Assembly: GCA_036426205.1 (NCBI GenBank)
Contig: CM071573.1
Span: 69,508,585-69,572,584, forward strand
Direction of reading: 5' to 3'
DNA from: Ascaphus truei
Lineage: Eukaryota; Chordata; Amphibia; Anura; Ascaphidae
DNA: 64,000 bases
Shown here: piece by piece, positions 48,047 to 60,170 of the stretch
Numbering within the stretch: the first letter of the stretch is position 1
Layout: each line of letters starts with the position of its first letter
Program-made: the position numbers and the translations under genes
The notes under the pieces: model-generated
Told to the model about the DNA's origin: nothing
What the model saw: only the letters and a program-made list of their open reading frames with translations
The model's database searches: none

Positions 48047-50202
48047 TTTATTTTATTTATTTCTTTACAAATTAAAAGATTCATTGGCAAAAACAAACAC
48101 GAGTGAAGAAAAGATGTGAATATATGTATATAATTTATAGTTTCCCTGTTCAAATCAACACAACAGTTAATACTAAGCATTAGTATCCAAAGTCGGTCAA
48201 GGCCTCTTTATTATGAGGTGTTTCTAGGTGTTTTCCTTGCTTGTTAGAAGTGAAAAAATACTGACAGTCGGCTACTTTAAATTATTCTCCATGGGAAGAT
48301 GAATGAGCTACAGCCGAGGCTCCCGACGAAGGTTCTCCATCTGAGGTTGCAGTGAAGGTCTCAGAAATCATTGCCCTTCCCTTTTAGCAAAGTGAAAATG
48401 CAGGGCAGGAGTAGGTAAGAAATAAAAGGCATGGAATGCTAAAACGTAAGGCTACTGCACAGTTATGTCTAAAGACCTTATGCAACATCGCCCGAAGTGG
48501 CCGATCGCATGGCTATTGGCTCACAAACCTCCCACTGAAATCAGTTTTCGGCTGGTAACAGCGACGCCACTTCACACTATGTTGGATCACACCGTAAGTG
48601 TACCACACTTGCTTTTATGACCAAGATCTCCCACTTAAGAGACCCATCTTAATATGCAAAATATAGCTAGTACATGTCAAACCATGTCCCTGCTTACCCT
48701 CAATGGTACTGACCAACTCGATGCATATTGCAAGAGAGCGAAAGAACATCTAGTGTTAAAAAGGAGTCTAGCCATCCTTCATGAATTCCCTGATCCTGCT
48801 ACCCCCTACCCCCAAAAATAAAACAAAGCCCTTTAAAGTCTGAAAATCCCAAACATCTGGTTTCAGGAGCTTTAGTGCTGGTGACTTCTCTTCTGTGTAG
48901 GAGCACATACTGACGTCACGATGTCCTGAGGTACTTGTATGTCATTAGACGGAGTACAGATCGTGTTTATAATAAATATAACAGGAGAATAAAATATCAA
49001 TTAGAAATCATACTCAATGTTTCGCTGTGGCCTCCTGTGCTGTCTAAGGGTATACAGTGGGGTAACCCTTTCCCCCTGGATCTCAGTTCTATATTTAAAC
49101 GTAATACTTTTGCATATAAACCTATACACTAATTGAACCATGCATCAACATTTCCAGTTACTACAATTTTGTTACCAACAGGGTTGCTTGGACCAGGCAT
49201 AGTTACCACTCTGACCAAGTAAACCTGGTCAATAGGGATTTAATGTTGTTAGAACTTTGATGGGACTGGAAAGTTAGAGTGAGGGACATGGATGGAACCG
49301 GTAACCATGATGGACGATGCAACAAGTCATGTTTGTAAACTAGTCTTGTCAAGAACAAATGATATGGAAGTCCAAGAGAACATTAAAGATGGATGATTTA
49401 ATTCTGTATAGAAAAATAAAGTATTGTCAGCAAGCCATCTTTGAGCGGGGGTAAATCATTTTCTACTAACACGAGAACATGACAATCATTTATAGCTGAA
49501 TTAAACTTTCAAATCCCAAATCCCCTTTTCCAGTGACTATTTGTTAAAGTTTTAACAGTAGGACGATTCTTTACAAGTTACACCTAAACAAAGGATCTTT
49601 TTGTTAATGGTTCTCATGACGAGGTGAATAAAACAAAGGGGGGAAAACAAAAAAAATGTGTCCCAGGCACAAGTTCAAAATGTTATTTTTGTCCTAAAAG
49701 CATATCACAGGCAAGTGAAATAGAAATGTTTTGATCTTTTTATATGCTGTCCCCAGCCAATCCATATGCCACAAGCAACATCCCTTTTCCATCTCTCAAA
49801 GTTAGCCCAACACATGTAGGACATTGCCAGTGTATTTTTAAATTATCTCTCTTCTGAGCCGAGAATCTACATTCATTGAGACAGGATTAGCGAACAATGG
49901 GTTTTCCTTTCTTTAAAAGCTTTTGAGAATTTCCAGGTACGATCTACTTAACAAAAAGGGACTTTTTTTTGGTTTTTGAAAACCATTACATGGTATTTTC
50001 AGCCTCTTCCTAGAAGTAGGTTTTAGGGGTGGTCTCTCTCTGTGTGGGATGTGTAATTAAGGAAGGTGGAAGGAAAAAAAAATAAAAAAAAATTTGTATT
50101 CATTTTCCTGCTGTCCTGGTTGTGGTAGCAGAGTTATTAGACCAAGGTCATTAGTGAAACAGCACAAATGTCACCGAGGGAGTGTACCACCAGCTCTTCT
50201 GT
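48047..50202 (-). other. sec24c: Probable sec24c 3' UTR
   Basis: About 2.1 kb downstream of the stop codon with no recognisable transposon, unlike all surrounding DNA. It ends at three overlapping AATAAA signals on the minus strand (48061-48047). A further AATAAA is at 48212-48207. The true cleavage site is not determined. Confidence 0.4.
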
Positions 50203-50343
50203 CTAACTTAGTAGTTGTCGGATCTCCTTGTGCATGTGACAGAGGAAGTCTACATATGAAGCTCCCCCATTGAGGTTCTTGTCTTCTACCAACAAGTGTT
50301 TGAAGAACATCTCAAGCTTGTCATCTTGTTTCACAATCATCAG
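50203..50343 (-). CDS. sec24c: sec24c last coding exon (gelsolin-like domain end)
   Basis: Acceptor TTTCCTCCTCAG, 46 codons, stop TAG at 50205-50203. Residues 555-600 of the joined partial protein, ending [31 protein letters not shown] is the SEC24C form of the C-terminus, which together with the fut11 linkage favours SEC24C over SEC24D. Confidence 0.95.
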   Translation of the reverse strand: MMIVKQDDKLEMFFKHLLVEDKNLNGGASYVDFLCHMHKEIRQLLS

Positions 50344-50934
50344 CTGAGGAGGAAACAGAATAATGAGAAAACAATAAAATCCTGCATCCTACAAAAGATC
50401 CCTTTTCCTTTTTAAAGTCCTACTACGCAATACATTCCTGTGGCTGCGCCCTTTTGTGTGATGTCACTGTGTGACCCGCGAGAGCTCGTACAGCCAGAGC
50501 CCCTGCACCCTCCCCCCCGCCTCTCTCACAAGTTTATTGATTTTCTGACAGGGTGGGAAAAGGGAAAAGACAACCGTTGACTGAAACACTTCCCCATTCA
50601 GAGGCCCCATGGAATTTCAACTGTTCCACTACGTGGGATTGCACCTTTTAGAGAAAGTTTTGTGCAGTGATTCAGAAGTAACGATCATAACCTGTAAATC
50701 CGGTCTTACAATAAATATGAGAACTGGTCTCCACAATGAAAAATGCCATTGGGAGACGAAAAAAAAATGTAAAGTGAAGGCCTTGTGTTTGAGTGCCAAC
50801 ACCATAATTTAATTCATGAAGGCTTCTCCTGTTTGTCCCCTAAAAGGCATCACAACCTCACAAAAAAGTAAAGTTTGTAAGGCTATTAAGACGATACAAT
50901 ATTCTTTCCCGTTACAGGATTTGTATTTCATTAC

Positions 50935-51024
50935 CTTCATGTAACGCGGTCTCTGTGCTCGGAACATTGTGATAATCGCTTGCATTTTGTCTGAAACTGG
51001 GTTATCCAGGACTGGCAGTGCACT
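50935..51024 (-). CDS. sec24c: sec24c exon (gelsolin-like domain)
   Basis: 90 nt, residues 525-554, starting SALPVLDNPVSDKMQ and ending FRAQRPRYMK before donor AAG|GTAATG. Phase 0 on both sides. Confidence 0.92.
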
Positions 51025-51114
51025 CTAAAAGCAGAAAAACAAAACAAGTTTAAAAGAAACTTAGCCCAATATTGGTTAGTTTAAGTAAAAACAACAGATG
51101 TATGCATGTATATC

Positions 51115-51260
51115 TTTATTTATATAGCGCTCACAGTGTATTCAGCACTTCAAATGATACAATACACAGAATTATAACATAATAAATGCAAACAAAATCA
51201 GACAATAGGAAAGGAAATCCCTGCCCCGGAGAGCTTACAATCTAAGTGGTATGATGGGAG
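51115..51260. repeat. L2-tail-like dispersed fragment
   Basis: TATTTATATAGCGCTCACAG through CTGCCCCGGAGAGCTTACAA. Same unit as 6706-6842 and, inverted, as 53110-53240. Confidence 0.6.
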
Positions 51261-51404
51261 AGTTACAGAGACAGCAGGTGAGGGAATAAGTGCAGTAGAT
51301 GGGAGTGCTTGGCCACAATGGTTGGTAGGAGCGACTGTGGGCGTGAGACAGTAGCTAATGCGTCTAGGCTAGTGTATGTATTTATTTCTATTTTTTTAAA
51401 ACCT

Positions 51405-51590
51405 TTTTGGTTAAGGAACCCTATAATTATAGTGTGACATTTTGGGAAAACCCCAACCCTCTCTAATAGCGCGTCTGAGATCAGATGCATTGTAAATAAT
51501 TCTGTAATTGGGTCAATTTTCAGATGACCTGAAAATTGCAGGGAACCCAAGGGTTTCTATGAATCCCTGTTGAAAAATACTGGTCTAGGC
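51405..51590. mobile_element. hAT-like element fragment
   Basis: Same family as 233-439: GGTTAAGGAACCCTATAATT, AACCCTCTCTAATAGC and CTGAAAATTGCAGGGAACC are shared. The left terminus is missing. Confidence 0.65.
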
Positions 51591-52079
51591 TATTAAAATG
51601 TTTGATTTATGAAGTGCGTTTTTAGCTTTGACTTAAAAAGGTGGGGAGAGACGGTGCTTGGTGTATACCGAGTGTAAGGGAGTTCCATACATAAGGGGCA
51701 TTGATGGAAAAAGGTTTAAGGAAAGAGCCAGAGATGAGCACGAACATAATAAGAGATCAAAGCGGATATGTAGGAGCAGATTAGTGGAGAGCCTTGAAGG
51801 TAAGGAGGAGAACTTTGTCGGTGATCTGAAATTTGATGGGAAGCCAGCAGAGGGATTTAAAGAGGAAACGAGCAGGGACTGTTCTGGGAGAAGGTGAAAA
51901 GATTATAGCAGCAGAATATTGGGTAGATTGCAAAGGAGAAAGATGCGAGACAGGGAGACTGTTAGCAGAATATTACAATTATCCAGAAGGGAGAGGATAA
52001 GGGCATGCGTTAGAGTTTTAGCAGTAGTGTGACAGTGGAAAGGGCAGATCTTGGCAATGTTACAGAGAAGCAACACATC

Positions 52080-52555
52080 TTAGCAATGGCGTGAATGTTA
52101 CAGTTACATGAGGTTGAAAAAAAGACATTCGTCCATCAAGTTCAACCTATGCTAAATTTTGACAACAGATACTTGATATTATATCTATACTTACTTACTG
52201 ATCCAGAGGAAGGCAAACAAAAAACCCCAGTCATATCATCCAATGATATCTCACAAGGGGAAAAATAAATTCCTTCTTTACTCCAAGAATTGGCAATCGG
52301 ATTATTCCCTGGATCAACGTTCTTCCCATATTTATTTGGTATATCCCTGTATACCTTTCCTTTCAAAAAAGATGTCCAACCTTTTTTTTGAACAAATTTA
52401 TTGTATCTGCCATCAGTCTCCATGAGTAATGAATTCCACATTGTAACTGCCCTTACTGTAAAGAACCCTTTCCTTTGTTGCTGGTGAAATCTCCTTCCCT
52501 CCAACCTTAAGGGATGTGAACGGTGAAGTTCAGGGAAGAGTCAAAAGTGACACCT
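52080..52555. repeat. Dispersed repeat, long copy
   Basis: Contains TCCATCAAGTTCAACCTATG, CCCTGGATCAACG and GTAATGAATTCCACATTGTA. Its last 165 bp are repeated at 52815-52980. The family is common in vertebrate genomes, but I cannot name it. Lies in sec24c intron between the exons at 51024 and 54663. Confidence 0.6.
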
Positions 52556-52814
52556 AGGCAACAGGATAGATGGTAATACCGTTTGCCATGATAGAAAATG
52601 GGGATATTAAACCAGGAGGAGGAAATACGAGGAGTTCCGTTTTAGACATTAAGTTTAATGCGGGGGAGGGAAAGTGCCAGGGGACAAGGAGGAGTTATAG
52701 ATATGGGTGAGGGTGGGGACTAAGAGGAACAAGGATTCTGCCCCTGCGTGTCTCCTGAGCTCTACCACAACCATCTCCTTTCCCCTTAAACCCTTTTCCC
52801 TCACTGCCCCTGCC

Positions 52815-52980
52815 CTTTTTTTGAACAAATTTATTGTATCTGCCATCACATTCTCCATGAGTAATGAATTCCACATTGTAACTGCCCTTACTGTAAAGAA
52901 CCCTTTCCTTTGTTGCTGGTGAAATCTCCTTTCCTCCAACCTTAAGGGATGCGAACGGTGAAGTTCAGGGAAGAGTCAAA
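52815..52980. repeat. Direct repeat of the end of 52080-52555
   Basis: TTTTTTTGAACAAATTTATT through CAGGGAAGAGTCAAAA matches 52385-52550 almost base for base, spaced by 430 bp. Confidence 0.85.
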
Positions 52981-53084
52981 ATTCCCTAACATTCAGTATA
53001 CGCCTAGCACCATCAAAAGAGTTGAACTCCCTAACATTCAATATACGCCTAGCACCATCAAGACAAACCTGAAAAGCCAACTCT

Positions 53085-53450
53085 TACACGAAGCATCCCA
53101 ATAACCTGAACTCATGGCTACTTTCCCAGTCACTCCTATCGAGCACTGCCATCTACTGCACTTATTCCCTCACCTGCTGTCTCTAGGTTTCCCAACATAC
53201 CACTTAGATTACAAGCTCTCCGGGGCAAAGATTTCCTTATTAATAAAATGTTTTACCAGGAAGTAATACATTGAGAGTTACCTCTCGTATTCAAGTATGT
53301 CCTGGGCACAGAGTTATAATGACAAATACATGGTTATAAATACATAGTTACAATGAGTGACTTTGTTGCGCTTATTGTATTATAAATCCATGTATTGTCT
53401 TTGTAAAGTGCCGAGTACATTGTGGGCGCTATGCAAATAAAGATACACAT
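53085..53450. repeat. L2-like LINE 3' end
   Basis: CACTTATTCCCTCACCTGCT, TTAGATTACAAGCTCTCCGG, a run with AATAAAATG, and a second tail GGGCGCTATGCAAATAAAGA. It resembles 3' ends of L2-type elements. No reverse transcriptase sequence is present. Confidence 0.5.
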
Positions 53451-53786
53451 ACATATGGTGTAAGATAATGGGAACGAGAGGGCATGTGGGTGAAGGGGAG
53501 AAGGAAATCGGCTTAGAAATGTCCAACTCTGTAACTGGGGAAAGGTATTCAAGAGTGGAAGGAGGTAGTTTCGATAGCAGAGAGGAGAGGGATGGGACAG
53601 AAGGAATTGTGGATTCCAGGTGGAAATTACTTATGATAACTCAATGAAATAGAACCAAGTTGCACATAAAATAACTAAAAACATTGACTATTAATAAAAA
53701 ATTGTATTGCAAGAGTTTCATTTTGCAAGGCAATTCCTTTCAGACACTAAATGGCTTAATTACAGAACACAAATCGGAAATGATTA

Positions 53787-54126
53787 GGCTACGGCCCCAG
53801 ACACTCCGCGCACGCTGGAGTCAGAGCCTGGCGGCGCGTGCACCGTGTCAAGCCGCGATCTGTGGTCTGAGGGGAAAGACAAGATTGCGACGGGGACGGA
53901 GAGGCCATGACGTCACAGGGCTGGTTCGACCTCATTGGCTGAACCGCCGCCGTGACGTGGCCAGCACTCCGTCGCCACTAGTAAAGACAAAATACATGTC
54001 TTTAAAAACTGTGGCTGCGCATTGCGATCTCTACACGCGCACGCATGCAGGTACTGGGCCCGGCCCCATTGAGGGGCTCATCCTCTTCCCGCAGCGCACG
54101 CTGCAGCTGACACTGGGGACCTAGCC
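53787..54126. mobile_element. GC-rich MITE with TTA target duplication (type C)
   Basis: TTA at 53784-53786 and 54127-54129. Termini GGCTACGGCCCCAGAC and, inverted, GGCTAGGTCCCCAGTG. Contains TGACGTCA (53908-53915) and ATTGG (53934-53938, an inverted CCAAT), the latter in CATTGGCTGAACCGCC, shared with 62534-62776. Confidence 0.75.
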
Positions 54127-54184
54127 TTACACGAGTCAACTCTATGATGCCTGGTCATGATCTGTCCTCCTATTGTCTCTCTAC

Positions 54185-54385
54185 GTTCCTCCTACATACC
54201 AATTAGATTGTAAGCTCCTTGGAGCAGGGACTTCTCTTCCGAAATGTTACGTTTATGTCTGAAGCACTTATTCCCATGATCCGTTATCTGTATTTGTTAT
54301 TTATATGATTGTCACATGTATTACTATTGTGAAGCGCTATGTACATTAATGGCGCTATATAAATAAAGACATACAATACAATCTC
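54185..54385. repeat. L2-like tail repeat
   Basis: TTAGATTGTAAGCTCCTTGG through GGCGCTATATAAATAAAGAC. The same tail is at 60010-60170. It follows the type C MITE closely. Confidence 0.6.
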
Positions 54386-54662
54386 AGCTCATTGGTTAAA
54401 CATCTCTTCTGAATAACAAAAAAAACTATGTATTTTGCTTGTCCATACCAAACCAATAGCTTTAAGATTTAATCAGAAGATTGAACAAAGCTATATACAG
54501 TAAGCTATTTTTGGCAACCGTTAACACATTTAAAATTATATTATCTAATTTACATAGACAAGTATTACATGAAAAACAATGTTTCCAAGACAAGTAAAAC
54601 ATGAAAATGTACATCACCCCCACCTAAACATACAAATACAATAGGCCATTGCAAACACTCAC

Positions 54663-54854
54663 CGTGCTACAGTCAATTTGGCTGAAAGATGATACTCCAA
54701 AGAGGTTTTGGATCAGGGACTGTTGCACATTCGCACCGACCCATACAAATAAATTCAATCCATTCTCAAGAAGGTACACTTCCCCCTTGGACAGGCGCTC
54801 TTCCGACGAACGGATAGCTACAGGCAAGGGCTCACTGTCAGGGTCCACATTGGA
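54663..54854 (-). CDS. sec24c: sec24c exon (gelsolin-like domain start)
   Basis: 192 nt, residues 461-524, acceptor TTTCTCAACAG, donor ACG|GTGAGT. Encodes SEERLSKGEVYLLENGLNLF and VWVGANVQQ, the Sec24 gelsolin-like fold that packs against Sec23 and the helical domain. The downstream intron is 3.6 kb and rich in transposons. Confidence 0.95.
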
Positions 54855-55332
54855 CTGTTGAGAAATAAGAAAGAAAATGATCTTTAGACCACAATGTGTA
54901 GTGTAAAGGTAGAATATTGAAAGTAGTATTAATAATAGTATTTGATAGAGAGATAGAGATATATTTTTTTTTTCTCCCTCACACTGTCACTATGTGACAA
55001 CGTGGTTTCTTAACCCGGAAACAGAGTCCGCTTTCATTTCCCTTCAGTGCATAGCATGTGCAGATCAAGACCTGCACTCCTATGATATCCAGATGAAAAT
55101 GAGCCCTCTGCGGCCATGACACAGCCACATCATGGGGCCACTGGAGGGCCAGACCCACGATGTAGTGGCTATGTCTTGGGGCAGCCAAAGGGTTAAACTA
55201 GACTGAGGCGCTCAGGTGATGCCTAACCTAGCAAAGCGTGCAGGAATGCCATGAGTTTTACTTATGGCTGGATACCAACAATCTAGGAAGAGAACATGCA
55301 GCTCCGATTGTTTTATTAGGAGAAACACTTAC

Positions 55333-55512
55333 GAAGGGCAGAAGCCTGGGGTAAAAGAAGACATTTGTATCTGCAACATCCATGGATGAGACTAGCTGGC
55401 GGATGTAGGCCCGGTCGTCAATGGTCACCTCTTGACCCGACTGCAGCACATCACTTTTGAGCACACAATTCAGGTAAACAGGAAGCAGCTTCATGCATTC
55501 TGGGAGTATGAG
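55333..55512 (-). CDS. sec24c: sec24c exon (helical domain end)
   Basis: 180 nt, residues 401-460, acceptor CTTCTAACAG, donor TTC|GTAAGT. Starts LILPECMKLLPVYLNCVLKS and continues DDRAYIRQLVSSMDV, conserved in SEC24C/D. Confidence 0.95.
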
Positions 55513-55999
55513 CTGTTAGAAGCAAAAGAAAGTATAACGACCAATGACACTTGACCTGTTCACAGTATTTTCCACGACTGGAGGTATTAGGCCCTTTTTT
55601 TCTAATAAACACAGAAGGTGTGTACTAAATGATGCAAGCTCGCCATGCGAGTTCACTGCCAGAAAAGCAATAATCACAACAAAATGGGCACTCAATACAA
55701 TATTATAATTTTATAGCACCACAGGGAAAGAAACACAAACTGTCTAACTGGACCGTAAAATGTTGAGTGAAAAGGTTATTAACGTAGTGACTAGATGGCC
55801 CACACTTGTGTATGTTTGCGTTTAACACGTGTTGGTTGGGTGTTGTACACACCAAGAGTCACTAAATATCAGCTCATTCAATTCAGTAATGCAACATTGA
55901 GCTGGGAGTACACATCTTCCACTATGTGGAGATTGCTTGCGTTCTTGTTGGGCAACAGTCAACGGAAGAAGCATATAGACACTATGTATAAGAAGATAC

Positions 56000-56118
56000 C
56001 TGGCCAGCAGATGAAGGGCTTGCGCAGTTCTTCCGATAACAGGCCAGGATCTGTGCGCACTGACTGATTAGAGAGTCACGTACAGTCTTTGTTGGATTGC
56101 TCATGACTCCACGGTAAG
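56000..56118 (-). CDS. sec24c: sec24c exon (helical domain)
   Basis: 119 nt, completes Ala361 and encodes residues 362-400: YRGVMSNPTKTVRDSLISQC through SPSSAGQ. Donor CAG|GTATCT. Confidence 0.93.
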
Positions 56119-56407
56119 CTAAAGAGATAGGGAAAGAGGTTAACTATATTCGAGTGCTCACAACCAATAACAAAGAAATAGAACATAGCATATTGTTATA
56201 GAGGTTGGGATCAGAGCAGTAAGGACAAATAATAACATCACAAGTGGAAGGGAAGTACCGGGGAAGTCTGGTACTTATTTGTCATACTAAAGCAAGGGAG
56301 TATGAAATGAGGGTATTGAATGTGTCCTTGAAAAGGATTAGAGTGCACTACTCAGAACGCCATTTGATTCAAAAGCACATTGTGTTACATAAAGCACTAC
56401 TCTGGAA

Positions 56408-56588
56408 CAGGGGTGGCCAACTCCAGTCCTCAAGGGCCACCAACAGGCCAGGTTTTAAGGATACCCCTGCTTCAGCACAGGTAGCTCAATCGACTGAGCC
56501 ACATGATTGAACCATCAGTGCTGAAGCAGGGATATCCTTAAAACCTGGCTTGCTGGTGGCCCTTGAGGACTGGAGTTGGTCACCCCTG
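56408..56588. mobile_element. hAT MITE in sec24c intron
   Basis: CAGGGGTGGCCAACTCCAG to GAGTTGGTCACCCCTG. Target duplication CTCTGGAA versus CTCTTGAA (7 of 8). A near-perfect hairpin around CTGCTTCAGCACAGGTAGCT. Confidence 0.88.
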
Positions 56589-56865
56589 CTCTTGAATTAA
56601 TAAGGGTAATAAACACAAGATTTCCAGCCCTGCTGAGGCTTCTATTTGCATAGTAAGGTCTAAGACTGCCTCTACCACTGCCCAATGGAACAAATGATGA
56701 TGGCGATATAGAGCCACAGAGTTCATAGTGTTCGGTAAATCCCTACTGGATGTAATTCTTAACATGTCAGGAAGTGTCTAACGTGATATCGAAGGCTAAA
56801 GATTCGATGGCGAGTAAGAGGAGAAGGCCATGGAGCCAAGCCGCTTCTAGGCAATAAGCCCTTAC

Positions 56866-57004
56866 CAAACTTCGCAAAGTAATTGATGAGTGTGTCGGTC
56901 TCGCAGTTTCGGTACAGATCAGCCAGCTGAGTGCAGCAATTCAGGGCCATGTTGTGAACGCGAAGTCGACGCTGGCCCCCGCAGCTGGTGTACAGCACAG
57001 CACA
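56866..57004 (-). CDS. sec24c: sec24c exon (beta-sandwich to helical domain)
   Basis: 139 nt, residues 315-360 plus one base. [20 protein letters not shown] then [20 protein letters not shown]. Acceptor TTTGTCACAG, donor TTTG|GTAAGG. Confidence 0.95.
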
Positions 57005-57577
57005 CTGTGACAAAGCAAGAAGATACACAACCGTATAACAAATATTACAATACAGAAATTATCGGAAGGATAATAGGAAAAAGAAGATCTAGAGTCAATG
57101 TGAACATGAAAGACAAAGGGAGTCAGACTTAGGAAGTAATCAGAAAGTATGTTTTAAATTTGCTCCTATTTTAAGAATTCTTGGCTGAAACCAGTAGATG
57201 GATTTCACACTAGGATCACTTTTCTCATTCGTGGACATCAGGGAAGAGAACTTTGGTCTGGTAATGGGGTAAAGGGTTTTTTTAAAAGTTTCTTGTAACT
57301 CTTAAGAGTTTCATTTGTACAAAACCCCAACCATACTTTTTAAAATTCAATGACAAGACTTTAAAGTACTTAAGATAAAAGGTTGCTGGTCGCCATGTTC
57401 TTTATTAGAATGAATATACCCCCAATATAATGCCATTATGTAAATATAATTTGCATGCATATAATGCATCATTACTGGATTCAAGACTGTGGGTGGGATA
57501 TCAGTGCACTAGGTTTATATGGTACAGTGTACATATTACATAACAGGAAGAATATTCATAGTGGCACTTGTGTTCAC

Positions 57578-57723
57578 CTGAAGGAGGGCACCACTGTCTT
57601 CACTGAGCTTGTCATCATGTTTGAACTCCACGGTGACTGTTTTATCACAGTCCAGCCCTGCTAGCTCCACATCCGTTGTATTGCTCATGTAAAAAGCACC
57701 AAAGAAGTCAGTTGCCCGGATGC
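57578..57723 (-). CDS. sec24c: sec24c exon (beta-sandwich)
   Basis: 146 nt, completes Gly266 and encodes 267-314: [19 protein letters not shown] and [20 protein letters not shown]. Acceptor CTTGTTTCAG, donor CAG|GTGAAC. Confidence 0.95.
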
Positions 57724-58099
57724 CTGAAACAAGAACAAAATAAATGATGCTGTGTGAGCTGTTTCAATGTGTATGTGTATGTGTATTTGCAGGATTAGAC
57801 ATTTTCTGCTGTGTATAAGGTCTTCAGTATTTCTAAACATCTGCAGGAATATAATGTGTCAATTGTAAGATGCGAGTATAGCACAATGAATGCCAAAATG
57901 TACACACAGTCAAACTATGCTTTGCAAAAAGAAGATACCACATATAGAAATTTATATTAAAGCAATGATAAAGTTGGTCAGATAAAGACAATTAGGGAAG
58001 CGTGTGGATAAATCACATGCATTGCCACTGTAAATGTGTTATCACCCCCATTTCCTGTTTCAAGGTACTATGCTCTGTGAAAGTAGTGGGTTGAAGGAG

Positions 58100-58365
58100 C
58101 AGGTCAGTGAGTAAAGGCACTGACTTATAATCACACTGAGTGTGAAGCAGGGGAACATGGTTCAATTCTCAGTGTCCACCCTTTCTGACCTAGGGCAAGT
58201 CACTTTATCTCCCTGTGCCTCAGGCACCAAAAACAGATTGTAAGCTCGTCTGGGCAGTGCAGTGTCTGCAAAAAAATCTACGTGCTGCGAGTATACTGTA
58301 GTTGTAAAGCGTTGAGTCCCATGGGAGAAAAGGGCTATATGAAATAAAGTTATTATTAATAAGTA
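58100..58365 (+). mobile_element. tRNA-derived CORE/MIR-like SINE
   Basis: Plus-strand copy: CAGTGAGTAAAGGCACTGAC head, GGTTCAATTCTC (B box), CTAGGGCAAGTCACTTTATC body, GATTGTAAGCTC and GGGCTATATGAAATAAAG tail. Inserted in a sec24c intron, opposite to transcription. Confidence 0.8.
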
Positions 58366-58506
58366 TGACAATAATTACTAATGCAAATTGCACAATGGCA
58401 ACTGTATACATTGGTAATGTCCTCTGGCTCCTGATGGTTTGGCCTCCACCAGCTTTAAGGAAGTTACATTGGGATATGCGCATATAGATTGATAAAAGAT
58501 AGTCAC

Positions 58507-58603
58507 CAGTGCTAGTCCTGACCCTCATCACAGCATCAAATCCAATCTCTTTCTGCACATCTCGGCGCAAGTCGTTCAAGAATCGCTCCTTATCCGTTTC
58601 CAG
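58507..58603 (-). CDS. sec24c: sec24c exon (trunk to beta-sandwich)
   Basis: 97 nt, residues 234-265 plus one base: [20 protein letters not shown] then [10 protein letters not shown]. Acceptor CCTCTGTAG, donor ACTG|GTGACT. Confidence 0.95.
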
Positions 58604-58842
58604 CTACAGAGGAGAAAAGGGAAAACGTATAAAAGCTGAATGACATCAAATGTATTTCTTTACTTGTAATCATTCACACCCTAAATGCAGGAGAGGCAGA
58701 CGACAGTGAATTTCTAGTATGTTGCATGGAAGGTGCATGAGTGTGCATGGGTCTCAGGCACTGACAGGTTGCAGGCCAAAATGTACAAATGGGGTTCCCA
58801 GTGCCAGCCTCCTATAAACCTTATGTCACAGGTAACCTACGT

Positions 58843-59043
58843 CAGCGGGTGCTCAACTCCAGTCCTCAAGAACCCCCCAACAGGTCAGGTTTTCAGGATA
58901 TCCCTGCTTCAGCACAGGTAGCTCAAGAGAGGCTCAGTCGAAAACTGAGCCTCTGATTGAGCCACCTGTGCTGAAGCAGGGATATCCTGAAAACCTGACC
59001 TGTTGGGGGGGGGGGGCTTGGGGACTGGAGTTGAGCACCCCTG
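58843..59043. mobile_element. hAT MITE in sec24c intron
   Basis: CAGCGGGTGCTCAACTCCAG to GAGTTGAGCACCCCTG, with a G12 run in the right arm. Flanking octamers match poorly (5 of 8). Confidence 0.8.
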
Positions 59044-59191
59044 ACCCACTGCAAAAATAATTACACTGTGCTCAGAAAAAACTCACCGCAATTATAAATT
59101 GTACAAGAAACTGCTGTCAAAGTTATAATAGAGCAGATTATTATTAATAAGCTTTGGCGGAGTGTTATGCAAGTCGTATCGGAATACTAAC

Positions 59192-59362
59192 TTGGAAGAA
59201 AGTGTACTTGTAGACTGAGCCCCCTGTCTGGTAAGGAACCACGCCGAGTGTCGCCACGTCCAAGTACTGATTGGGGAAGAGAAACAAGTCCACGCAGCAG
59301 CCTTGGGCCACGCAATCCTTGGCCAGGTTATTGTAGAAACTGGTCTGGGGCTGGAATAACGT
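59192..59362 (-). CDS. sec24c: sec24c exon (trunk domain)
   Basis: 171 nt, residues 177-233: [20 protein letters not shown], then [20 protein letters not shown] and [11 protein letters not shown]. Acceptor CCCTTCCTGCAG. The donor is CAA|GTTAGT, weaker than the others because the last exon base is A and +3 is T. Confidence 0.95.
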
Positions 59363-60004
59363 CTGCAGGAAGGGAGACAGGTAACCATTTTTATTGCAAT
59401 CTATTTGAAACCAGAACTGCCTTAAAACTAAGGAAGAGAGAAGAGAATCCAAACAAACCAATGGAAAAAACATGTTCACTTGCACCACCCTAAATTACAT
59501 ATATTGCGCGATAGCAGCTTGCTCTGCATAGAAAATTGTGGATGTGCAAAAGCATTCATGCACATGTTATTCCAGATGTTCTGGACATTGTGCAATTAGA
59601 ACTCAACATAAGCAAATGCAAAGGCTGCTGCTTAGGCATTTCCACTAACCACATGTAGAAAAGTACGACTAAAGCATGTCCTATGGGCGGATCATGCACA
59701 CACAGCTTGCTTTGTTTTCATCACATTGAGCCACCAGTGTGGAACCTGTACACTTAAGGTGCACACACTGGTCTCTAGACCGACCTAAAGAAACAGGAGC
59801 TCCTTGTGTATGGTTTACCAGACTGTCGGCATCCAACACATTCACATGGAGACCTGCGGCTATACTCCCATCATACCAAGTCACAGGAAGGGCGCGGGTG
59901 CCCCTTTATTACTACCCAAGGCTCGCTTTACACTGTGTTTGAAACACTCTCTCTCATTTGCAATTTGTCTTGTTATCCTGTTGGATGAGGACGGCACTGG
60001 TTCA

Positions 60005-60170
60005 TCATACCAATTAGAGTGTGAGCTCTTCGGAGCAGGGACTCCTTTTCCTAAATGTTACTTTTAAGTCTGAAGCACTTCTTCCCTTTGTGTTATTTAT
60101 ATGATTGTAACTATTACTGCTGTGAAGCGCTATGTACATTAATGGCGCTATACAAATAAAGACAAACATA
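60005..60170. repeat. L2-like tail repeat
   Basis: CCAATTAGAGTGTGAGCTCT through GGCGCTATACAAATAAAGAC. Same unit as 54185-54385. Confidence 0.6.
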
